From Macrotis lagotis (taxonomy: Eukaryota > Chordata > Mammalia > Peramelemorphia > Peramelidae), in the NCBI RefSeq assembly GCF_037893015.1, contig NC_133658.1:882426893-882490892 (forward strand): a stretch of 64,000 bases of DNA, given 5' to 3'. This document shows, one piece after another, positions 1 to 44,700 of the stretch (positions are counted from its first letter, which is position 1; each line of letters opens with the position of its first letter). The notes below the pieces were generated by a model. That model was not told the DNA's origin. It ran no database searches and saw only the letters and a list, made by a program, of their open reading frames with translations. Made by a program: the position numbers and the translations under genes.

Positions 1-219
1 GGGATGCAGGATGAGGAAGATCCAAATTCAAATATCACTATAGACACATAGTATATGAGCCTGACTAGGCATTTAAATGTTTCTGCACCCCCAGTTTCCC
101 TGTAGAGTGGGGGTAATAACCTTAACCTTGGGTTATGTGAAATTGATAAACTGCACAAATAAAACTCATGTACCTAGTGTAAGAAAGCAGTCAAATAAAA
201 ATTTGGTATTATATGTCTA

Positions 220-285
220 TGTGTATGTATATTTATATACATGCATATATATACACACACACACACACACATATATATTTGAAGT
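220..285. repeat. TA/CA microsatellite
   Basis: Alternating purine-pyrimidine run with (AC)n core at 250-270 flanked by TATATA. Nothing else recognised in 1-380. Confidence 0.85.
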
Positions 286-384
286 AGGGGAAATGTTAAG
301 AGAAATATATTCTATAATTAATCTGTTCCCTCTACACTGACCATATAGCTTACATTAATATTGATCACAACCCCTCTCGCCCAT

Positions 385-1085
385 CCCATTGCTCAAGTTA
401 GGAGAGGAGGTCAATGAACTTTTAGTAAAGTACCTTGCCCCTCTCTGGCAAGAACTCCAGGTAAATTCCTGTCCCCAGACACAAAACAAGTCCTTATCAA
501 CAAAACAAAGGATCCCTGTCTTAGCCTGCTTTTCCTAAATTGTTTCATCTTCCAACCCCTTTAAAAACTCACTCAATCCTCAGCTGAGTTGCTCTTCTTC
601 CTTTGGAGGGCAGCCGACTCTCAGGCAGCATGATTCCCCCAAAATAATCTCTCATGTCCCTATATCTTTCCTTACTGTTTATCCTCTCATGGATCTCTCT
701 CTCTCTAGCTTCTGCTAACCACATTGATACTTAAATAAACCTTTTTGTCCCTAAAATTCCTTCTGGGTCAGTTGCTCTATTACATGAATTCTTTCATGCT
801 CCACAAGAACTTTTAGCCAGCCACGTTTTTCTTCAGCAACAACCTCTTTTGCTTCTATATTTTTCCTTATTACACATTCTCTCATGGCAGCTTAGGTTGC
901 TTAGGGACCATGGTTTTCTGTCTTTAGTCTTTCTTTCCCTTAGCTTCTGCTAATCACAGCAATGCTTAAAATAAACCTTTTGTGTCCTTAACATTTCTTC
1001 TGTATTAGAGTTAATTCTTTTAAGTGAATTCTTTCACATTTGCTCAAACTCCTGAAACCTTTAGTTGGACACATTGTTCCCTGAC
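385..1085 (+). mobile_element. LTR-like fossil (solo LTR of an endogenous retrovirus, family not named)
   Basis: TTTAAAAA box, then a leader-like GCTCTTCTTCCTTTGGAGGG, then AATAAA with CTTCTGCTAACCAC and a T-rich end, the layout of a U3-R-U5 LTR. The R/U5-like part occurs twice, about 260 bp apart (near 700-830 and 945-1085). No internal viral genes are seen; it looks like an old, broken remnant. Confidence 0.45.
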
Positions 1086-1224
1086 AACATATCTACTGAT
1101 GCTGCACTACTACTGCAATAAAAAAGATAATGATACTATTTTATGAATTACCAGGTACTTTACAAATATATCATTTTATCACAATAACCCTGGGAGATAT
1201 GTGATATTATTTTTTTAAGAAAGT

Positions 1225-1870
1225 ACAAACAATTGCTTCAATATGCATTCAGACTCCATCAATTTTTTCTCTGGAGATGGATAGCTTATTTCATCATGGG
1301 TCCTTCAGAATTATCTGAGATCATTGTATTGCTGAGAATAGCTAAGTCTTTCACAATTGATATCATATTTCAATTTACTACAATATTGTAGTTTCTGCAT
1401 ATAAAGATCTCCTGGTTCTTCTCACTTTATACAAGTTCATCTAAATCTTCTCAGATTTTTTTTTGAAACCATCCTGATCATTATGTCTTACACACAATAG
1501 TATTACATCACAAAATGTATTCCATCACAATCATATGCCACAATTTGTTCAGCCATTCCCCAACTGATGGACATCTCCTCAATTTTCAATTCTTTGCCAC
1601 CACAAAAAGAGCTGCTATATTTTTGCATATGTGGGTCCTTTTCCCTTTTTTATGATCTCTTTGGGATACAGACCTAGCAATGGTTTTGGTGGATCAATGG
1701 GCATTGACAATTTTGGGCAGAGATCCAAATTTTTCTCCAGAATGTTTGGATTAGTTTACAACTACACCAACAATGCTTTAGAGTCACGATTTTCCCACAC
1801 CCCTTCCAGAATTTGTCATTTCTCTTTTTTGTCATATTAGCTAATCTTTTTTCCTCAAAGTTTTTTTCCT
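1225..1870 (-). mobile_element. L1 3' part, antisense
   Basis: Contains the widespread marsupial L1 antisense text CTCTTTGGGATACAGACCTA and CTTTGCCACCACAAAAAGAG. Inserted beside a THER1/MIR-like SINE piece (1130-1220). Decayed; no ORF2 left. Confidence 0.75.
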
Positions 1871-2029
1871 CCCTTTAGCAACTGAAAAGAGATTCGAGTT
1901 GAACACCTTTTTCAAATCTGGAAGCCAGAAGAGCATAAATCTCATCTCTTCAGCTTTAACAAAATCTCTGAGACACTTGTATGGATCATTGAATAATCAA
2001 AGAGGGAAGTCCTGCACAACAAATAGCTA

Positions 2030-2262
2030 GCAATAATGCTTAATGGTTTGCAAATTGTTTTGCAGCTATCTCATTTGATCTTTACAACAACCCTGAGATA
2101 TGGGTTTTATTATTATCCTTATTTTAACATTTGAGGAAAATGAGGCAGAGGTTAAAGGACTTGACCAGAGTCACACAACCCATAAGTATCTGAATCTAGA
2201 TTTGAATTCAGGTCTTCCTGATTCCAGGTCTAGCACCAGCCAGCTGCTAAATGTCTAGTATA
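2030..2262 (-). repeat. THER1/MIR-like CORE-SINE
   Basis: Reads as the reverse of a CORE-SINE: CTCATTTGATCTTTACAACAACCCTGAG, a GAGGAAAATGAGG block, GTCACACAACCCATAAG and a tRNA-like GATTTGAATTC. Confidence 0.75.
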
Positions 2263-2304
2263 GAGGATAGAATGTTAAATTTAGTTAATGAGATTTGGAT
2301 TCAT

Positions 2305-3285
2305 ATTGTCTAATTATGCCCAGGGCGCCTGCGCGCGGCTCGGCAGGGTTTGTCAGACAAGATGGGAAAAGGCTGAAGGATCGTAATTTGTGGAGCAGTA
2401 TCTGTGGGGAAAACTGCCATTTTGGAGCAGCTTCTTTATGGGAATCACACTGTTGGTAAGGAAGAGAGAGAAACAGTGGAAGACGTGTACGTGGCATCAG
2501 TGGAAACTGACCGAGGGCTGAAGGAGCAGCTGCGCCTCTATGACACCCAGGGGCTGCAGGTGGGCACTGAGCTGCCCAGGCACTATTTCTCTTTTGCTGA
2601 TGGGTTTGTGCTGGTCTACGCTGTGAATGACCTCGAATCCTTTCGGAGGATGGATATTGTTAAGAAAGATATAGTTCAGAGACAAAAAAGAGATAGCAAT
2701 TGTGGTCTTAGGAAACAAATCTGATTTATCTGAGCACAAGCAGGTGGACACTGACATGGCCCAGCACTGGGCCCGGAATGAGAAAGTGAAGCTGTGGGAG
2801 GTGACTGTGACTGACTGGAAGACCCTGATCGAGCCCTTCATCACACTAACCAGCAGGCTCACCCAGCCCCAGAGCAAAGCCTCATTCCCTCTCCCTGGAA
2901 GGAAGAACAGAAGCAGCACCACTAACGAGAACTAGACCCACTGCGCCCCAGTAAAATGGCATCTAGGCAAACATCTGGCCTCATTCTTGACTTTTGTGAA
3001 GAAGGAACAGATTTAACATAAGCTATTGCCTAGAACCACCATCTTTTCCCTTAGGAAACAGGTCCAAGCAGGACTTTCAAAGCACTTTATATCCTCTAAG
3101 TTAGAAAGTTGGGTTGGAGGGGAGAAGTCATGGGGAAAGGAGACTGCCCATCTCTCCTGTTGTAATGTGCTGTATATAGAATTTACATTCATTTCAAAGC
3201 AGTTTTTTAACATTGAGGTGGCACTTGTGGTAAAGACTATGAAAATAAAATGTGGGTGGCATCAAAAAAAAATTGTCTAATTATG
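2305..3285 (+). pseudogene. NKIRAS1: Processed pseudogene of NKIRAS1 (kappa-B-Ras 1)
   Basis: Intronless copy of the small GTPase-like IkB regulator. It includes GC-rich 5'UTR from 2319, an ATG near 2360, and Ras-like sequence: [56 protein letters not shown], and the C-terminus [14 protein letters not shown]. The 3'UTR ends in AATAAA (3244) and a short poly(A). The same 14 bp ATTGTCTAATTATG stands at 2305-2318 and 3272-3285: a perfect target-site duplication. The frame is broken by a single-base loss at the fourth/fifth codon and another shift near 2695, so it is dead as a full protein. The perfect duplication and readable frame suggest moderate age. NKIRAS1 fits better than NKIRAS2 ([13 protein letters not shown]). 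Confidence 0.92.
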
Positions 3286-3317
3286 AGCAAGGTTGAACCT
3301 GGAGGAAAATAGGAGAC

Positions 3318-3425
3318 AGAGCGACCTTGGGCAAGTCATTAAACTTCTTTGTGCTTTAAGCTCCTTACCTGTACAATAAGGACATTAATACCCGTTATAT
3401 CTACAAGGGAGGGTTGATGTGGGGA
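3318..3425 (+). repeat. MIR-like SINE fragment
   Basis: CTTGGGCAAGTCATT then a run of cytosine/thymine-rich text and an ACCTGTACAATAAGG block in MIR order. Old and short. Confidence 0.55.
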
Positions 3426-3714
3426 GACCCAGAGGAGATCATGGGAGCAGAATGTCATATAATCTCTCAAGCATAAGAGAAATGCCAATTGGGATGAAGA
3501 CTATTAATTTAATTTCATAACCAATACCTTCAGAAAGTAGGTAACATTTAGAATCTTCTGATTCCAAACCCAAGTCTTGTTCCCTTCTCAGAACCAGACA
3601 ACTGGTCAAGGATACCTTGGCCTTAGGGAATCTCATCTTCTGCTCCATTTTCCCTGGAGTCCAGGGACCTGGTCCATCAGTGAAGAAGCCCTGTGCTAGG
3701 ATATAAAGAAAGAT

Positions 3715-4620
3715 CAAAGACAGACCTTGCCTTCAAGGAACTTATAATCTAGTGGGGGATACAACATGTTATGACCTTAAAAGATACATGCAAAGTGGAT
3801 GGAAGGCTGTCCAAGAGGGGGAGGCATTAGCAACTGGAGGACCAGAAAAGTCCTTCTGTAGAGAATGGGATTTGACCAGAGGCTTTCTGAAGGAGGCCAA
3901 CAAAGCCAAAAGTCATCAAAGAGGGAGAGTATTCTAGGCAGGAGGAATGACCCAGGAAAAAAGCAAAAGGTCAGGTGATATGCGTATGCATCTAGAGTAT
4001 TTGGAAGAGACTGAAGTGTAAGAAGACTGGAAAGGTAGGAAAGGAACCAGTTTGGGAAGAGGATTGTATATTTGTTTCTGGGCTTAGTAGGGAGCCATTG
4101 AAGTTCATTAAGGAAGGGAAATGACTTGGCCAGTCTTGATCTCTAGGAAGACCACTGAGTAAAGGATGGACTTGAGCTAAGGGAAGCAACCCAGAAAGTA
4201 TTGCAATAGTCTAGGTAAGAGGTAATAAGGACTGAAAAGGTGTTTGAATAGACTGAAGGGGTGCCATATGAGATATGCCATGAAGTAGACATGACAGGAA
4301 TTGGCAACTGACTGGATATGGGGATGAGGGGAGAGGGAGGAATTGAAGGTGACACAAATTGGAAATCTGAGTTATTTGAGAAGAATAATAGTGGATTTGC
4401 TTTTGGACATGATGAGTAGGAGATGCTTATAGGATATTCAGGTCAAGCTGTTCATGAGATAATTGGTATTATAGGGAGATTAAAGATCTGGGAATCATCT
4501 AGAGAGGATAATAGAAGCCAGGGAACTGAGGAAGTGCCAAGTGAGATAATATGAAGGGAGAAGAGAGGTCCCAGACCAGAGTCTTTGGGGCCACCTATGG
4601 CTAGTGGTTATGAGCTATTT
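3715..4620 (+). repeat. Old dispersed mammalian repeat, family not named (copy 1)
   Basis: Long G/A-rich repeat starting CTTGCCTTCAAGGAACTTAT and including TATTGCAATAGTCTAGGTAA and GGAGCCATTGAAG. The same family recurs at 11.2, 16.7, 22.7 and 27.0 kb on this strand and at 54.4 and 56.9 kb on the other. No coding potential recognised. Confidence 0.65.
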
Positions 4621-4639
4621 ACAGGTAAAGGAGACTGAC

Positions 4640-4930
4640 CAGAAGTGTCAGCAGGGATAACAGCAGCAGGCTCTCAGGGGCTGGGATTGGTCTCCTTCTG
4701 CTCTCTTGGCTATATTTGGCTGCCCCTCTGAAGGCCTAACTTCATCCCCAACTTTGTCCCATATTGGTGAGGAAAATATCCTGGCCCCTTGACTTGCCTG
4801 AGGACCCAGGAGGGGGTGGGAAAGGGGTGGAGGACAACTCCATTTGGGGACCCAGAAAAGGACAAGAAGAGATTTGGTCACTCCCTGTTCAGGCTGGATT
4901 CCCAGAAACACTAGGTCAGTGGAGGGGGTG
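4640..4930. other. MASP2 upstream flank
   Basis: G-rich unique-looking sequence without a clear repeat or gene; may hold distal promoter elements. Confidence 0.4.
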
Positions 4931-4940
4931 GGGGCAGACC

Positions 4941-5009
4941 TAGATAAACAGACCAAAGGTGAATGGGGCCTGCAGACTGTTGAGTGAGATCCAGCTAAGA
5001 GAAGGGGAC
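4941..5009 (+). promoter_or_regulatory. MASP2: MASP2 core promoter and short 5'UTR
   Basis: Just upstream of the start codon lie an ATAAACA box (4944-4950), which fits FOXA/HNF3 or a weak TATA element, and directly after it a DR1-like GACCAAAGGTGAA (4951-4963) resembling an HNF4 site. Both suit a hepatocyte-expressed gene. If the AT-rich box places initiation about 30 nt downstream, the 5'UTR is only about 40 nt. The motifs are seen; their use is inference. Confidence 0.4.
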
Positions 5010-35327
<30,318 letters not shown>

Positions 35328-35350
35328 AACTGCAGAGACCTCCAAAAACT

Positions 35351-35356
35351 AATAAA
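35351..35356 (+). terminator. MASP2: MASP2 poly(A) signal
   Basis: AATAAA 24 nt after the stop codon, giving a very short 3'UTR ending near 35,375. A second AATAAA-like hexamer lies near 35,785 and could serve a longer form. TARDBP ends about 1 kb away on the other strand. Confidence 0.8.
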
Positions 35357-35379
35357 AATAGTACTTTTCAAGCAATCTG

Positions 35380-36385
35380 TATTATATCCAACAAAGTTGC
35401 TTAAATTTGGAATACCAAAACTCAAAATCTTGAGTTTCAAACTCAAACATTAAAAATGAAAGCATTCTAAGGTTTCTGAAAACTTTACACCACACACCAA
35501 TGACTACATCTGCAATAGCCCAGGTTAACCTTACTACTTTCAGAGTCCTCTGAAGAGGAACTATATTCAGAATTGCTTTCCTAATATGGAGCAGAATTCC
35601 CTTCCTTCCCTCCACTCTTCAGCCTATCCCCCCTGCCCCCCTTGTGACCAATGAGCAGAGCATTGCATCTCAGGTCCTGTATGTCACTTCTCTGCATCTA
35701 CGCCATCATTTTTCTAAAATGTAAGTGTTTACTTATCTATTGTTCCTAATGAGATTGTGAAGATGCTTTGTTATTGTGACATACTAAATAAATGTAAATT
35801 GTAAATTCTAAGGACAAAAATCTGGGCAAAACATTATGGTCCTGAGCATTCATATCATGGGAACCAAGTGGCTCAAAATTTCTTAAATGGCAACAGCTGA
35901 AAAGAGGAGCAGAAAGCATGTTCCAGGTGGTGGGAGGAGACCCTGGTTTGATTTTCTTTCCTGATATCCACTAGATATGAACACACCCTAGTCCCAACTG
36001 TTAAGTTCTTCTTGCATGCCTGGGATGCCGGTCTCAGATGGGTGCCAAGGATCAAAAATGTTGTGAAAAGTTTTAGTATCATGTGCAAGCTATTATGAAA
36101 TCACTGCTTCCCATCAGTTCCCAACATACACTTAAGCTAATATTTGAACGACAATGCACTTAAAAAACCTCTTTGGTTCAATCTTCTAATCTCTTTGATA
36201 TTTAACAAATCCATATCCCTAAAACATGATGAAATCTTTTCAGTTCATCAGCTCTCAGTACCACCATACATTAAGCTTCACACACACTCTTATGGATGAG
36301 ACACTTCCCATTTGTCTTCCAGTTGCCCAGATACAAAAAAATTCCCACAAAAGTGACTTTTTTCCCCCCAGTAAGACTCCAGACA
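35380..36385. other. Gap between the convergent ends of MASP2 and TARDBP
   Basis: About 1 kb of AT-rich sequence. An AATAAA near 35,785 (plus) might extend MASP2. No gene or clear transposon recognised. Confidence 0.5.
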
Positions 36386-36408
36386 CAATTATGGTGGCAA
36401 CAATAACT

Positions 36409-36414
36409 TTTATT
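36409..36414 (-). terminator. TARDBP: TARDBP distal poly(A) signal
   Basis: Minus-strand AATAAA in AATTGAATAAAAGTTATTG, the last one before conservation fades. The predicted transcript end (about 36,390) is about 1 kb from the MASP2 end. Confidence 0.65.
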
Positions 36415-37773
36415 CAATTAGTCTAAAAATATTTAGAATAAATGCATTTAGAGAAGACCAAATAGTTTTAAAACAGTTCTACACCAAAAAGCTTAAAAAA
36501 TATATTTTTATATACTTCATTTTTTTTGAGGGCAGACTAATACCCCACCATAACTGTTTAGTCCCATATATAGATTTTAATAAGAGACTACTCAACACTG
36601 TATGAATTCTATAACTTGAATCTGGATTTATACAAGTGTAAATAAGGGATTAAAACCATGCCATTGACAAGTTAACTTACCATTGGGTTCCTTGAAGGCT
36701 TGCCCGTTTAGTCTTTGGAGGTTCCCGAATACCATTTTAAGTGTTACCATGTAACTGCTGCTGAGTAATAGTGCAAGGGCTAAAATGCAAAATTCAAATG
36801 GTACAGGATTTGGACATCATGCAGCTTTAGATGCAGAAAAAAATTAAAACAACTCAAGATCCTTTTACAGAGGAAATGAATAATGAAACAACTTGGGGAT
36901 TACTTAAAAAGCTAAAGGAAATCATGACTTCATTGTTTGAAACAGCTTGCAAAATGACAAACCTATTTATTGTCACCCAACTAGATAAGGGCATTAAAAG
37001 CAATAACAACCAAGAACTCTAATGCTTACATGAAATACAATAATAAAATAAACATATTATTGCTTTCACATACTTAACAATGCAGCACAAGAGCCTAAAC
37101 TGAGTTTTGCAAATCATTTTATTTACCAATATTCTACTTCCACTTCGGGGGGGGGGGGGAAGAGGAGGAGGGATCTGGGGGGGAGGGAAAAGACAAAAAC
37201 TCTTTTTAACAGTTTTCCCCCCATAGTCAAATAAATAAGATATCAACCCAATCTAATAGTTCATAAGCTGTCAAGTTTCCTATATCATTAATTTAGGCAC
37301 AAGATAAAACTTGGTAGTTTCTTCAACCTTATCCCCAAATTGCAATTAACTCCACTTTTCCTTCTCATATGCAATGGGTAAGGTTATCTGTATACCCATT
37401 CTTTTTTTTTAAAGTTTATCTGCTTTGCTACAAAGCACAAGAACAATCTTTTAAACATTAACCACTCTATCCGATTCCCCCAAATCAAAAACATTTCTAA
37501 AAGGCAGACATGACTTCCCCAAGTGGAAATTCATACAAACTGTGTAACAAGACTATGACCTACTGTGCAGAGGCACTAAGGAAAGTTGGAGGGTACTGCT
37601 TACCATTTTAGGTGAGGTCACCCAGACTCATTAAAAACTAGATTAAAAAAAAATACAAAAAACAAAACTTATTTTGGACAATGCAAGAACAAATAGCAAT
37701 TAAGTCTGGGTATCAGGTGTCAATACATGACAGGTGATGAATCCATTTGACTTGAGACAACTTTTCAAACATG

Positions 37774-37779
37774 TTTATT
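37774..37779 (-). terminator. TARDBP: Further AATAAA hexamer in TARDBP 3'UTR
   Basis: Minus-strand AATAAA inside TTCAAATAAACATG, in a block shared with human. It is just downstream of the alternative acceptor and could serve the spliced transcripts. Confidence 0.5.
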
Positions 37780-37880
37780 TGAAGCAAAATGAACTATTGC
37801 CAAGAAACTTTTATGAAAGTTCCATCTCAAAAAGGGCCAAAAAAGGGGAATTAACTGCTATGAATTCTTTGCATTCAGGG

Positions 37881-37895
37881 CTGCAAAACAAAGAC
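37881..37895 (-). promoter_or_regulatory. TARDBP: Alternative 3' splice site (3'UTR intron 7 acceptor) of TARDBP
   Basis: Minus-strand CTTTGTTTTGCAG followed by CCCTGAATGCAAAGAATTC, nearly identical to human. Splicing to this acceptor would remove both the TDPBR and pA1, the published autoregulation logic. The matching donor was not located by eye. Confidence 0.7.
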
Positions 37896-37914
37896 ACATA
37901 TTATTTAAATCAGT

Positions 37915-37920
37915 TTTATT
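37915..37920 (-). terminator. TARDBP: TARDBP proximal poly(A) signal (pA1)
   Basis: Minus-strand AATAAA within TTCTTAAATAAAACTGATTT, the same context as human pA1. It lies about 33 nt before the conserved 3' splice site at 37,881. Confidence 0.85.
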
Positions 37921-38416
37921 TAAGAATTTCCAACATTGACAAATCTTCTAAAAAGCATCCAAGCACAGAACACAGAACTGCAGCAAACAGCATTCTTAGG
38001 GGTATCTTACAGACATTAGAACTTCCACCCTTCTTTGAGACACACCCTGAGCTCACTGGTGGACTCTGCTTCAAAGAAACCCTGCAAAGCACACCACAAG
38101 CTCAGTCAATGTTCCCAGTCACAGCCCCCATCATCTTCAGGTCACATTACCACACTTACATATCATTAACAGAAAAGAACACACACCATACAGCATTCAC
38201 AGCAGTTGACATAAGGGAGAAAATACAAATAATTCATTTCACTTAACACATTCAACTAGTTGGTTAACTAGGAAGAGAACTCACTTAAAAGTCTTCCAAC
38301 ACATGTGGATGTCCTTTGAATGCAAGAAACATCCCGTACATTACTGGCTATCATTGCTCTCCGCACACTCTCTCACCAAAGCCACAGGATTGAGAGACAC
38401 ATCTCGCGCCAAGTTC

Positions 38417-38454
38417 AATGCACCACCAAGTCTCTGCACGCGCTCCGCTCTCTC
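38417..38454 (-). promoter_or_regulatory. TARDBP: TDP-43 binding region (TDPBR) in TARDBP 3'UTR
   Basis: On the minus strand the block reads GAGAGAGCGGAGCGCG then TGCAGAGACTTGGTGGTGCA. It matches the 34-nt human TDPBR except for a 4-nt insertion in the GAGAGCG part. In human, excess TDP-43 binds here, promotes splicing of a 3'UTR intron and lowers its own mRNA. Function in this species is inferred from conservation. Confidence 0.8.
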
Positions 38455-39299
38455 CTGTTTCTCGCTCATACCATCCTCTCATGCCTCGGCACCACCATCA
38501 ATCCCACACAAGTTTTCAGAAGTTCAAACAGCCTTCTGGTTCCATATCACAGCCTCGCGTTCATAGCGTTGATACGACTCCATGAAATAAAGAGGAGCGG
38601 ATAAAAATGGGACACCCACCGTCAGAGAGGCAGCATGTGCAGGGTGAGGAAGGATTCTTGGATGAGAAAGCGTGTAGACAGGAGTGTCCCTACGGCGGAA
38701 TGGTTACAGCACTACTTTCAAGGAAGTGCTTCTTCCATAAACATTTGAAATGAGATGAACTGCAGAGATTAAATGAAGCCTTCATATTGTACTTTAGTAC
38801 ATGAGGAGAGACAGGGTTAAAAAACAAAACAAAAAACAAAATGAAAACAAAAAATACCAACAGCATGACACCGTGTTCTCCAGATTGGAGTTTTCCAAGG
38901 AAAAATCTGCATGGTGGGGATCAAATTAAAACAAGGAGAATGCAGTTCAGACTAATGGTTTCCATTTTGAACATGCAAAGAAATTCACTTGACAAGAAGT
39001 CCAGGGATAAAATATCACAGGAGAAATCGTTTTTATAATCAATTGTAGTGTGTTAGTTTACCCATCAGGCAAATAGCAGTTCACTTTCAAACCATTCAGT
39101 ATTTCAACCCTTTACGTAACAAAACTTATAAAATTCCTTTTAATTTTTTTCTCTTTTCCTAAAGAAAAATGTCAAAAATACTGCTGAATATACTGCACAC
39201 GGAACAAACTGATTCTGAAAATTTTAGTACATCTGTATTTTACAATATACTTACCATGAGTTTAGAAAAATTGAATTCCCACCATAGTATCAGAGCTGT

Positions 39300-43415
<4,116 letters not shown>

Positions 43416-43859
43416 CTGACGGAGGAGACATAAGTGACGCTTTTTATCCCAATCTAACTTTTATTGCACTAAGCACCAAACGCTTGCGGCTCAGCAGCCC
43501 CGTCACCGCCGGTGCCATCCTCACCAGGGTGCCACGACACCGTGGGGCGGCGCGGAGCCCGGGGTTGGGGCGCCCCAGCGGCCCCGGGGCCCGTCCAGGG
43601 CCAGGCCCGCCTCCCGCCCCCGAGGCCCGCGGGCGGCACGCGGCCGGTCTCCATGGCCACGGCGACGGGGGAGGGGCGGCGCCGCCGCACGTGGCCGTGA
43701 CCCGGCTCCCCCTCCCCCACGAGGCCCCCTCCCCCCTCCCCCCGGGCCCGCCGCCCTCCTCCCCCCACGCTCGGCCGGAGCCGGCGAGGCCCGGGCGCGA
43801 CGGGGCCGGGCCCGGACGCCGCCTCCCCCCCGCCGCCGCTCCGGGGCCCCGCGACTCAC

Positions 43860-43970
43860 CCGCGCGGCCGCCGCTGGGCCCCGGACAGGCGAGCGAGTGG
43901 AACACGGGCCGGCCCTGGCAGCGCCGCCGACTCCGCCACAGCTGCGCTCCCACAAAATGGCGCTCGAGCC
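43860..43970 (-). other. TARDBP: TARDBP exon 1 (non-coding) and transcription start
   Basis: A perfect donor GTGAGTCG (minus, from 43859) ends a GC-rich leader. Its 5' part GCGCCATTTTGTGGGAGCG matches human TARDBP exon 1. The AAAATGGCG on the plus strand (43,954-43,962) is a YY1-type site just inside the start. Intron 1 is then about 440 bp. Exact start not determinable by eye. Confidence 0.75.
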
Positions 43971-44332
43971 GCCTCCTCCCCTCGCCGGACGTCGGGCCGG
44001 CCGACCGGGCCCCGCGCGTGGGGGGGGCGGCCCGACCGCGGCAGCCGGCCGCCCCGCCCCGAGCCCCGGGGCCGCCCCCTCGGCGAGGGACGGGGTCGAG
44101 CGGGGCCTCGGAACCGGCCCGGGGTCGGGCGCCCGCGGTCCGGGGGGTGGGAGGCCGGCCGGGGGCGGCGGCGGCGGGCCAGCTCCCCCCACGCAGGCGC
44201 ACGAATGGTTCGGTCCGACCAACCGCCGCCCGGGGTCGGGGGGGCGGGCCGCAGCTCGCGCCCTTTTGCAGCGCGCAGGCGCGGCGGCCGGAAGGACACG
44301 CGCCCGGCTCCGCCTCCTCGCCCGGCCGCCGG

Positions 44333-44700
44333 CAGGTGCCCGCGGAGCCCGCCTTCCCGCTGCCCTCCCGGGCCTCTGCCCGCCGTGCCGCCTCCGCGGA
44401 GCCCGCCTTCCCGCTGCCCACCCAGGCCTCTGCCCGCCGCGCCGCCTCCGGGAAGCCTCCTGGCTGCCCGGCCGCCGGAGCCCGCCTCCTCGCTGTCCTC
44501 CCGGGCCTCTGCCCTCCGCGAAGCCCCCTGGCTGCCCACCCGGGCCTCTGCCCGCCGCGCCGCCTCCGGGAAGCCTGCCGGCTGCCCACCCGGGCCTCTG
44601 CCCGCCGCGCCGCCTCCGCGGAGCCCGCCTCCTCGCTGCCCACCCGGGCCTCTGCCCGCCGCGCCGCCTCCGCGGAGCCCCCCGGCTGCCCGCGCCCCGA
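44333..44700. repeat. GC-rich 54-bp minisatellite upstream of TARDBP
   Basis: About seven imperfect copies of a ~54-bp unit containing CTCTGCCCGCCGCGCCGCCT and a CGCTGCCCACCCGGGC-like end. Because 54 is a multiple of three and the GC content is extreme, long spurious open frames (up to about 565 codons) run through it on both strands. Confidence 0.8.

Larger units (their letters stand above)
36390..39299 (-). other. TARDBP: TARDBP 3'UTR (about 2.9 kb)
   Basis: Long blocks match the human TARDBP 3'UTR from memory: the segment just after the stop, the block around 38,597-38,625, and the region around the proximal poly(A) signal. No recognisable transposon lies inside it, in contrast to the flanking DNA, which suggests selection. 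A G-run sits at 37,146-37,158. Antisense open frames here are chance. Confidence 0.9.

Noticed and set aside
37734-38246. 170-codon open frame on the plus strand
   Set aside because: Antisense to the conserved TARDBP 3'UTR; its conservation is explained by that UTR.
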